Source: Acidobacteriota bacterium (GTDB lineage: Bacteria; Acidobacteriota; Blastocatellia; Pyrinomonadales; Pyrinomonadaceae). Taken from it: 6,847 bases of DNA. The notes under the pieces are model-generated. The model ran no database searches and was not told where the DNA came from. It saw only the letters and a list, made by a program, of their open reading frames with translations. The stretch spans positions 1 to 6,847 of the forward strand of contig QHXE01000043.1 of the NCBI GenBank assembly GCA_003222835.1, written 5' to 3'. Position numbers and translations under genes: made by a program. Below are positions 1-5,411 of the stretch, piece after piece (within the stretch, counting starts at the first letter, position 1; each line of letters opens with the position of its first letter).

Positions 1-767
1 TTCAGAGACTTCTCGAAGGCTTTGCACGCGGACAGGAGCTCTTTCAACGGCCACTTCTTATTAATCGGCATCAGCTCGTTGCGCAATTCATCAGTCGGCG
101 CCGCCAGCGATACAGCGAGTTGAGGTCGATCGGGAATTGTGGCCAGTTCGCGAATGCGCGGAACGACGCCCGCTGTCGAGACCGTGACGCGGTTGGGCAC
201 GATGTGTAGGCCGCTCGGTTCAGCCATGATACGAATCGCTTTCATCAAAGCGTCAAAATTGAGAAAAGGTTCGCCGGCCCCCATGCCCACCAGGTTCGTG
301 CCACGCGGTGTCATCACGCCAACACCGTAAACATCGTTTAGGGCAATGATGACCTGTTCGACAATCTCGCCCGCCGTGAGGTTTCGCAGCAGTCCGAGCT
401 GCGCAGTCAAGCAGAACGTGCACTGCAAAGGACAACCCGACTGCGAAGAAAAGCAAATCGTGTCACGACGCTCTTCGGGAATGAGAACTGTTTCGACCGG
501 CAAATTATCATGCGTCTTGAATAGATAACGTCGGGTCCCGTCAGTCGAAAGGAACCGTGATTCAAGCCTCAAGGTTGAAACGACTGTACGCTCGCCGAGC
601 TTTGCTCGGAATTCCTTTGGCAGATCGGTCATCTCGCCGAGGGAAAGCAAACGCCGATGATTAATTCCGGCAAAAATCTGCCGCGCGCGGTACGGTGGCT
701 GGCCGAGCGAAGCCATAAACTCAGACAGTTCCGCCGGTGATAATGCTGTGAGATGTAACGGTTTCAT
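1..767 (-). CDS. rlmN: RlmN, dual-specificity 23S rRNA A2503 / tRNA A37 C2-methyltransferase (3' part outside the window)
   Basis: Radical-SAM enzyme that methylates C2 of adenine 2503 in 23S rRNA and of adenine 37 in some tRNAs; cytoplasmic. The first 255 codons are present out of roughly 350 usual for the family, so the C-terminal methyl-carrier cysteine is not in view. Visible are an N-terminal RNA-binding-type region (residues 1-95), the segment ETVLIPEERRDTICFSSQ, and the [4Fe-4S] motif CxxxCxxC at C112, C116 and C119 within GCPLQCTFCLTAQ. Next come the SAM-binding GMGAGEPFLN segment and the AVSLAAPTDELRNELMPINK stretch, which matches the family's SLHAPNDELR...PINK. The start is fixed because an in-frame TAG sits immediately upstream of the ATG (765-767); no clear Shine-Dalgarno is visible. 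It is transcribed divergently from uvrC. The call is secure from motif order and spacing. Confidence 0.96.
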   Translation of the reverse strand, partial: MKPLHLTALSPAELSEFMASLGQPPYRARQIFAGINHRRLLSLGEMTDLPKEFRAKLGERTVVSTLRLESRFLSTDGTRRYLFKTHDNLPVETVLIPEERRDTICFSSQSGCPLQCTFCLTAQLGLLRNLTAGEIVEQVIIALNDVYGVGVMTPRGTNLVGMGAGEPFLNFDALMKAIRIMAEPSGLHIVPNRVTVSTAGVVPRIRELATIPDRPQLAVSLAAPTDELRNELMPINKKWPLKELLSACKAFEKSL

Positions 768-938
768 CTATTTATTCAAATTCTAACATTGCGAGGCAAC
801 GACCAGTGAACAGGGATGGCGAACAAATTCTTCATCGGTACCTCATTGGGAGTTTGCGCGAATTCGCTTTCCGTGAGGTTAGGTTCACGCCGACTTCGTA
901 AGGCCGGCGAAGTCCGCTAAAATATCCCCAAGAACGTA
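768..938. promoter_or_regulatory. Divergent intergenic region between rlmN and uvrC
   Basis: This 171-bp gap must hold the promoters of both divergent genes. Toward uvrC, TAAAAT (918-923) is a reasonable -10 candidate, but no good -35 lies at the right distance, so the assignment is weak; it would put transcription start only about 10 nt before the GTG. Toward rlmN, TAGAAT (785 down to 780) is a possible -10, also without a convincing -35. An inverted repeat, GACTTCG (892-898) and CGAAGTC (908-914), lies just upstream of the uvrC -10 candidate. No small gene or RNA was recognised. Confidence 0.35.
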
Positions 939-2861
939 GTGACTCTAGACGAAAAGCTCAAAGAAATTCCCACTTCGCCCGGCGTCTACCTGCACAAAGA
1001 CGCGGCGGGCAAGATCATCTATATCGGCAAGGCGAAGAACCTGCGCAATCGCGTGCGCTCGTATTTTCAATCAAGCCGCGCCGGCGAATTCAGTTACGGA
1101 ATTAAGACCGGGGAGTTGGTCAAACAGATTGCCGACGTTGAATTCATCGTTACCGACAACGAAGTCGAAGCTTTCATTCTCGAAGCCTCGCTCGTCAAGA
1201 AGCACCAACCGTATTTCAATTACAAGCTAAAGGACGACAAGTCGTATCCGCATCTGAAGCTCACCGTCAACGAACCGTTTCCAAAATGCGTGATCACTCG
1301 CCGAATTCAAAACGACGGCGCGCTTTATTTTGGTCCGTTTCTGCCGGCAGCAATGGCCCGCAGGACGATCGATTTGATCAATCGAACCTTTCAACTGCGT
1401 ACCTGCGACATTGAAATTGACGGCAAAGCGCCGCGGCCCTGCCTGGAATATCACATCAAACGCTGTCTCGGCCCTTGCGTCAAGGGTCTGTGCGCGCCGG
1501 AAGAATATCAGGAAGCCGTGCGTGACGTGCGCCTGCTGCTCGAAGGTCGCAACACGGAATTGGCCGACAAACTTGGAGCGCGAATGCTGCATGCGTCCGA
1601 AGAGATGCGCTACGAACTCGCGGCTAAGTATCGCGACTTGCGCAAGACCGTGATCAAACTTTCCGAACAGCAGAAGATGGCGACCACCAGCGAAAGCGAC
1701 ATCGACATCTTTGGTTACTATCGCGAAGGCCGGCGGCTGGCGCTGCAACTCTTCACCATGCGCGAAGGCGACATCGTCGGCCGCCGCGAGTTTTTTTGGG
1801 AAGACCTGTCGGAAGAAGATTTCAATCCGGCGGAATTTTTGAGCGACGTTTTGGTTCAGTACTACAGCAGTGAAAGCGGTGGCTTGGGCGTCTCGCCCGT
1901 GGATTCTCACGCGCAGGATGCGCGTGCCACGTCATTTTTGCCCCGCGAGATTCATGTGCCGACCGATTTCGGCGATCGCGACCTTTTGGAAAAAGTGCTG
2001 AGTGAACGCAGGGGGCGGCGCGTGCATATCCTCGCGCCACAGCGCGGCGAAAAGCGCGACATGATCGATTTGGTCGAGAAGAATGCGAAGCTCGCTTTCG
2101 AGCAGCGCTTTCGCGTGCTCAAGCCTGACATGAAGCGCGTGCTCGAAGAGATGCAGGAGACGCTCGAATTGCCGCGCTTTCCCGCGCGCATAGAATCGTT
2201 CGATGTCTCGCACATTCAGGGCTCTGAGAACGTGGCCGGCATGGTCGTCTGCGAGAACGGCAAAATGAATCGCAACGACTATCGCAAATTCAAGATTCGC
2301 TCGGTCGAAGGCGCAAACGATTTTGCCTCGATGCACGAAGCGGTCCTGCGCCGTTATCGCCGGGTGCGCGATGAAGAAAAAGCTTTGCCTGATTTGATTA
2401 TGATCGATGGCGGCAAGCCGCAACTTAACGCCGCCGCCGAAGCAATGCGCGAACTCGACCTCGAAGCCGTGCCGATGATCGGTGTGGTCAAGCCGCCACT
2501 GCATCACAACCAGGTTGCCTATCTGCTGGTCAAAGGTCGCGAAGATGAAGCCATTTATCTCGATTCGCATTCGCAAATACTTCGCCTGATTCAAATGATT
2601 CGCGACGAAACGCACCGCTACGCAGTTACCTATCATCGCAAACGCCGCGAGTTGCGCGACTTCACTTCTGAATTGTCCGCGATTCCCGGCGTGGGCGAGA
2701 AAAGAAAGACTCGGCTGCTCCGCCACTTCGGATCGATTCACAAGATTTCCGAAGCGACCGTCGAAGAGCTCGCCCCCTTCGTCGGCCGCAAAACCGCAAC
2801 CGAGATTGTCGATCACTTTGCGCGCCAGCGCGCGCTGGCCGAAGGCGCGAACGCGGCGTGA
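939..2861 (+). CDS. uvrC: UvrC, excinuclease ABC subunit C
   Basis: Incision subunit of UvrABC nucleotide excision repair, cutting DNA on both sides of a lesion after recruitment by UvrB. The 640 residues run through all expected parts. The GIY-YIG nuclease has GVY 15-17, YIG 28-30, Arg36/Arg40 and Glu82. Four cysteines C156, C168, C176 and C180 match the spacing of the E. coli [4Fe-4S] ligands. A UVR (UvrB-binding) helix pair lies at about 208-245. The RNase H-like endonuclease shows Asp422 (FDVSH), Asp490 (MIDGGKPQ) and His559 (THRYAVTYHRKRR). Helix-hairpin-helix motifs occupy about 583-632. The GTG start is the first possible, since an in-frame TAA lies at 918-920; the ribosome site (AAGAA, 930-934) is weak. 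Residues 314-331 are an extra, repeat-derived insertion in the linker between UVR and endonuclease domains. No frameshift or missing catalytic residue was seen, so the gene should be functional. Confidence 0.98.
   Translation: MTLDEKLKEIPTSPGVYLHKDAAGKIIYIGKAKNLRNRVRSYFQSSRAGEFSYGIKTGELVKQIADVEFIVTDNEVEAFILEASLVKKHQPYFNYKLKDDKSYPHLKLTVNEPFPKCVITRRIQNDGALYFGPFLPAAMARRTIDLINRTFQLRTCDIEIDGKAPRPCLEYHIKRCLGPCVKGLCAPEEYQEAVRDVRLLLEGRNTELADKLGARMLHASEEMRYELAAKYRDLRKTVIKLSEQQKMATTSESDIDIFGYYREGRRLALQLFTMREGDIVGRREFFWEDLSEEDFNPAEFLSDVLVQYYSSESGGLGVSPVDSHAQDARATSFLPREIHVPTDFGDRDLLEKVLSERRGRRVHILAPQRGEKRDMIDLVEKNAKLAFEQRFRVLKPDMKRVLEEMQETLELPRFPARIESFDVSHIQGSENVAGMVVCENGKMNRNDYRKFKIRSVEGANDFASMHEAVLRRYRRVRDEEKALPDLIMIDGGKPQLNAAAEAMRELDLEAVPMIGVVKPPLHHNQVAYLLVKGREDEAIYLDSHSQILRLIQMIRDETHRYAVTYHRKRRELRDFTSELSAIPGVGEKRKTRLLRHFGSIHKISEATVEELAPFVGRKTATEIVDHFARQRALAEGANAA
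1878..1931. repeat. REPIN-like inverted pair of palindromic units, inserted in frame in uvrC
   Basis: Two related 24-nt units lie in opposite orientation (1878-1901 and 1908-1931) around a 6-nt spacer. The right unit folds as CACGCGCA (1908-1915), loop GGA, TGCGCGTG (1919-1926), a perfect 8-bp stem. The left folds as GGGCG (1886-1890), loop TCT, CGCCC (1894-1898). The outer ends GTGGC (1879-1883) and GCCAC (1926-1930) are also complementary. Aligned in the same orientation the units share 16 of 24 bases, and two stem pairs differ by compensatory changes (C-G to G-C, A-T to G-C). The 54 nt are exactly 18 codons, encoding GGLGVSPVDSHAQDARAT. The architecture resembles REP/BIME/REPIN elements; family membership is inferred. 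Confidence 0.75.
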
Positions 2862-2915
2862 GTTCTAGACCCGCGAGGACACGGTGTAAACTGATTTGCA
2901 ACTTTCCGCTTCGGC

Positions 2916-2945
2916 TTAGGATCGTCCTAATAGAACTTTTAGGAG
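2916..2945 (+). promoter_or_regulatory. Leader with SD and two mutually exclusive hairpins
   Basis: The next gene has a strong Shine-Dalgarno, AGGAG (2941-2945), 7 nt before its ATG. TTAGGA occurs at 2916-2921 and again at 2939-2944, where it overlaps the SD. Between them TCCTAA (2925-2930) is complementary to both. It can close a 3-nt-loop hairpin with the first copy, leaving the SD free, or an 8-nt-loop hairpin with the second, masking it. 2916-2930 is also a DNA palindrome that could be an operator. The stems are only 6 bp and AT-containing, so a regulatory role is a hypothesis. No confident promoter was found in 2862-2915. Confidence 0.35.
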
Positions 2946-2952
2946 ACCGCCA

Positions 2953-3684
2953 ATGGGACTACTTGATAAATTAAAGACTGCTGTTGGAAAAGGGGAGCAG
3001 GCCGTCGATAAGATCGTGGACGCTACCCAGGAAGCCACGAAGTCTGTCGTAAGCGAAGCTCAGGATGCTGCGAATGAAGTCGTGAAAAAGGGTCGTCAGG
3101 GCGCCGGCGCAGTTGCCGATGAGCTAAAAAAAGCCCGGGGAATTGCCTCGGGTGACATTGATGGATTCGTGCGGCCGAGTGCACCCTATGCGGAGCGATT
3201 GCTGACCGACACGGAGAAGGATCTGGCCCGCCAAGTCTTTGAGGAGACCTTGCCCTATGGAGCGATCTACCTTTCCAATGGCCTGGGATTGGGGCGCAGG
3301 GCTTATACGATCCCTCATCCGCTGCACCTGGGTTCGTATGTGATCCATATTGGGGACGAGACTTTTCCAGACGCCACGAACTCTTCTATCTTGGTACTAG
3401 GACAGACTGCGGATGCTGTTTTCATTCACGAATTGACCCACGTCTGGCAGGGGGTGAACCGGCGTCATGCGTTCGATTACATATTCGATTCTGTCTATCA
3501 TCAGGTCCGCGACGGAAGTCATGCCTACGATCTGAACCAAGCCGAGGTGGGGAAGAAAAGTTGGGGCGAATTCAACGCGGAACAGCAGGCCATGATCGTG
3601 GAGAATTGGTATGTGGCCGGAATGTCCGAGGGCGACGGTGCCTTTACCTACATTAAGGACAACATCAGGTCCCGAAAGTCTTGA
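2953..3684 (+). CDS. HELTH-motif putative zinc metallopeptidase-like protein with helical N-terminus, function unknown
   Basis: 243 residues, no signal peptide or membrane segment. Residues 1-62 are Ala/Lys/Glu/Val-rich with repeated amphipathic heptad or 11-mer character, like LEA or apolipoprotein-type helices. The rest is a globular domain with PYGAIYLSNGLGLG (101-114) and TIPHPLHLG (119-127). It also holds an HExxH motif, HELTHVWQ (159-166), and FNAEQQAMIVENWY (207-220), whose Glu210 could be a third zinc ligand. HELTH followed by an EQQA-type helix recalls peptidase-like domains of the DUF4157 kind and proteins found near contractile-injection or type VI genes, but I cannot name the family with certainty and no such genes are nearby. 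The ATG has an excellent SD (AGGAG, 7-nt spacing). Its 3' end overlaps the candidate start of the antitoxin remnant. The C-terminus YIKDNIRSRKS looks natural rather than truncated. Substrate and catalytic activity are unknown. Confidence 0.85.
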   Translation: MGLLDKLKTAVGKGEQAVDKIVDATQEATKSVVSEAQDAANEVVKKGRQGAGAVADELKKARGIASGDIDGFVRPSAPYAERLLTDTEKDLARQVFEETLPYGAIYLSNGLGLGRRAYTIPHPLHLGSYVIHIGDETFPDATNSSILVLGQTADAVFIHELTHVWQGVNRRHAFDYIFDSVYHQVRDGSHAYDLNQAEVGKKSWGEFNAEQQAMIVENWYVAGMSEGDGAFTYIKDNIRSRKS

Positions 3685-3850
3685 CTCGACTCTAGCCGCG
3701 AATCTCTTCGACTCCCTTCCGGCTGTTTTGTCGGACGAGGACGAGGGTATTGCGGAAACGCTGCGACGCGACACCGAGCTTGATGCTAATCCTGATCGGG
3801 CGATCTCTCTTGAGCAGTTGGATTCCCAAATCCAGAGCCGTCGTCGCTGA
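3611..3850 (+). pseudogene. Unstab_antitox-like (addiction module component) antitoxin, N-terminus probably replaced
   Basis: A 79-codon frame, shifted relative to the upstream gene and overlapping its last 74 nt. From about codon 22 it reads like the short addiction-module antitoxins (PF09720/TIGR02574 type): LAANLFDSLPAVLSDEDEGI, then an acidic/basic helix and an ISLEQLDSQIQSRRR tail. Codons 1-20 are simply the upstream gene read in another frame and lack the usual family N-terminus, so the original 5' end was probably lost. Nevertheless the ATG at 3611 has GGAG (3600-3603) 7 nt upstream, so a full-length product may still be made. The stop overlaps the start of the toxin fragment (TGATG). 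It would normally neutralise its toxin and autoregulate the operon. It may be a live orphan or a fossil; the truncated partner favours a fossil. Confidence 0.6.
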
Positions 3851-3900
3851 TGCAACTGGAATTTCATCGGCAGGTCGCCTCTGATATCTCTCGAATTTAA
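3850..3900 (+). pseudogene. ParE/RelE-like toxin remnant, 16 codons
   Basis: The ATG at 3850-3852 overlaps the antitoxin's TGA, the normal coupling in type II toxin-antitoxin operons. It encodes MQLEFHRQVASDISRI and then TAA. This matches the first beta strand and start of helix 1 of ParE/RelE-fold toxins (the pattern MxxEFHxxVxxDxxxI, usually continuing into a YY helix). The rest, about 80 residues in the family, is absent. No other frame after 3900 continues it, because the opposite-strand monooxygenase gene ends at 3907. A deletion or rearrangement at about 3893-3907 is the likely cause. The fragment cannot be toxic. The family call rests on a short match plus the operon position. Confidence 0.6.
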
Positions 3901-3906
3901 GTGCGA

Positions 3907-5139
3907 TTACAGGCGAGCATCAGGCGTCTTCACGTGCTCCGCGCGAAATCCGATTCCAATCACACGCGCGGGAATGCGGCGCAGCAGCGGCCATCGTTGG
4001 ATTACCTTCATGGGCCACGGCAACGGAATCTGTTCGTCGCTACCGAGGATGCGATCCACCAATCGATTCTGAACGATGATTTGCATTCCCTGCGTCAGAC
4101 GCGTGGGAAATTCACGTCTCAATTGAACTCGTTGGAGATCGGCCAGCGAGACGGTTTGGCGCGAAAGACGCTCAGCGAGTATGTTCGCGGCGGCCACGGC
4201 GTCCTGGATCGCCAGATTGATTCCCACACCGCCGATCGGAGACATGGCGTGCGCCGCATCGCCAATTATTAGCAACCCCGGCCGATACCACTTTTGCAGG
4301 CGATCGACTTTCACCGTGAGTAATTTGATTGGCTCCCAATCCTTCAATTCATCGACGCGATCGCGCATGAACGGCGCGACCGACACGATGTCTTTGCGGA
4401 ACGCGTCGAGGCCTCGCTCTTTGATGCGTTCGTAATCACCTTTGCGAATCAGGTAAGCGCATTGCCAGTAATCACCGCGGTTGAGCGTGACCATCATCTT
4501 GCCTTTGACGATGCGGCCGAGCGTCTGCTCGCCATCATCCGGCCGGCGCGAGAGCCGAAACCACAGCACATCCATCGGCGCTCCGAATTCATTAACCTTC
4601 AGCTCGGCCTGGTCGCGCACGATCGAACTGCGGCCATCGGCGCCGACAGTCAAATCGGCGCGAACTTCCAACAGACCATCAGGCGTTTTGGCCTTGATTC
4701 CGACCACCTTGCCTTCTTCTTCCAGCAGATCGACCACTTCGGCTTCCATCTTCAGCTTGAAGGTTGGATAGCGCTTGCCTCGCTCGGCAAGAAAATCGAG
4801 AAAGTCCCATTGCGGCACCAGCGCGATGAATTTGCATTTCGTGGGGAGATGCGAGAAGTCCGCCAACACGACAAATTCATCACCGATTTGGCCGCCGAGC
4901 TTGGGCGCTTCCTGATGAGGCAGTTTGAGAAAGTCTTCGAGGATTCCCAATTCATGCATCACTTCGAGCGTCGAAGGATGGACCGTGTCGCCGCGAAAGT
5001 CTCGGAGAAAATCCGCGTGCTTTTCAAGGACCACGACTTCGATGCCTGCACGCGCCAGCAGAAAGCCAAGCATCATGCCCGCCGGACCGCCACCGGCGAT
5101 GCAACAGCGACGTGATTCATGTTGGATTTGATCCGGCAT
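3907..5139 (-). CDS. FAD-dependent monooxygenase-like oxidoreductase (group A, PHBH fold)
   Basis: 410 residues, typical length for single-component flavin hydroxylases, which use NAD(P)H and O2 to hydroxylate a small molecule. The N-terminal Rossmann motif is IAGGGPAGMMLGFLLARAG (14-32), with Glu39 ending the second strand. RGDTVHPSTLEVM (49-61) is the conserved Arg-containing flavin segment. GADGRSSIVR (166-175) is the DG motif involved in FAD/NAD(P)H binding. GDAAHAMSPIGGVGINLAIQD (from 293) is the GD motif contacting the FAD ribityl chain. No signal peptide or C-terminal thioredoxin-like domain is present. The start has an SD-like AAGG (5150 to 5147) 7 nt upstream. Substrate is unpredictable: the gene stands alone, converging on the toxin-antitoxin remnant with a 6-bp gap and no terminator, and divergent from the DUF2911 gene. 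Family call is firm, specific reaction unknown. Confidence 0.92.
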   Translation of the reverse strand: MPDQIQHESRRCCIAGGGPAGMMLGFLLARAGIEVVVLEKHADFLRDFRGDTVHPSTLEVMHELGILEDFLKLPHQEAPKLGGQIGDEFVVLADFSHLPTKCKFIALVPQWDFLDFLAERGKRYPTFKLKMEAEVVDLLEEEGKVVGIKAKTPDGLLEVRADLTVGADGRSSIVRDQAELKVNEFGAPMDVLWFRLSRRPDDGEQTLGRIVKGKMMVTLNRGDYWQCAYLIRKGDYERIKERGLDAFRKDIVSVAPFMRDRVDELKDWEPIKLLTVKVDRLQKWYRPGLLIIGDAAHAMSPIGGVGINLAIQDAVAAANILAERLSRQTVSLADLQRVQLRREFPTRLTQGMQIIVQNRLVDRILGSDEQIPLPWPMKVIQRWPLLRRIPARVIGIGFRAEHVKTPDARL

Positions 5140-5172
5140 TACTGCGCCTTAAAACAGATCGCTTTCTCAGCC

Positions 5173-5201
5173 ATGCTAGAGGGTACACCGTAAATCGTAA
5201 A
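5173..5201 (-). promoter_or_regulatory. Candidate promoter for the FAD oxidoreductase gene
   Basis: Read on the minus strand, TTTACG (5201 to 5196) and TAGCAT (5178 to 5173) are 17 bp apart and each match four of six sigma-70 consensus bases. Transcription would begin near 5166, giving a leader of about 27 nt that contains the AAGG ribosome site. The -35 falls inside a tandem heptamer (GTAAATC twice, 5190-5203). It is a weak candidate based only on spacing and consensus. Confidence 0.3.
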
Positions 5202-5203
5202 TC
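5190..5203. repeat. Tandem heptamer GTAAATC x2
   Basis: Two perfect back-to-back copies of GTAAATC upstream of the FAD oxidoreductase gene, overlapping its candidate -35 element. They could be a small variable tandem repeat or a pair of binding half-sites; two copies are too few to decide. Confidence 0.5.
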
Positions 5204-5348
5204 AAAGAATTTGGTTGCGAGCGGGTTAGCGTCGGCGCGATATTTGACCATCGACGTTGACGCTTCAAGAATTTGGATATGGCATTGCGACCTCGAACGT
5301 TGGAAACGCTCGGTTCGGTAACGACTTTCCGATCCACGTCCGCTTCGC

Positions 5349-5384
5349 TTGCTGTTAACTGGCGCCTCGTTACATAATGCGCCA
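5349..5384 (+). promoter_or_regulatory. Candidate promoter and overlapping inverted repeat for the DUF2911 gene
   Basis: TTGCTG (5349-5354) and CATAAT (5373-5378) are 18 bp apart; the -10 matches five of six consensus bases. The arms TGGCGC (5360-5365) and GCGCCA (5379-5384) form a perfect 6-bp inverted repeat bracketing the -10 box, an arrangement expected of a repressor operator. The predicted start near 5385 leaves a leader of about 27 nt carrying GAGGAG (5396-5401), the ribosome site of the downstream ATG. Confidence 0.4.
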
Positions 5385-5411
5385 AATTCTACGACGAGGA
5401 GTGCCAAAAAC

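Noticed and set aside
1227..1910. 227-codon ORF antisense to uvrC
   Set aside because: Lies wholly within uvrC, has no family resemblance, and its first codons (MRIHGRDAQAT) are only the antisense reading of the palindromic insertion.
1932..2816. 294-codon ORF antisense to uvrC
   Set aside because: Complement of a GC-biased conserved coding region; no domain pattern or ribosome site, and the sense frame is clearly UvrC.
3397..3867. 156-codon minus-strand ORF across the end of the HELTH gene and the TA remnant
   Set aside because: Sense strand encodes recognisable motifs over the same bases; the antisense product resembles nothing.
3901..4272. Continuation of the toxin or a new plus-strand gene after 3900
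   Set aside because: All plus-strand frames here are antisense to the monooxygenase C-terminus and none resembles a ParE/RelE body.
4462..5115. 217-codon ORF antisense to the FAD oxidoreductase
   Set aside because: A mirror of the coding strand; composition is typical of antisense shadows and no motif is visible.
5349..5411. Upstream in-frame ATG for the DUF2911 gene
   Set aside because: It would put 21 polar residues before the signal peptide and overlaps the candidate promoter; the ATG at 5412 has a GAGGAG site.
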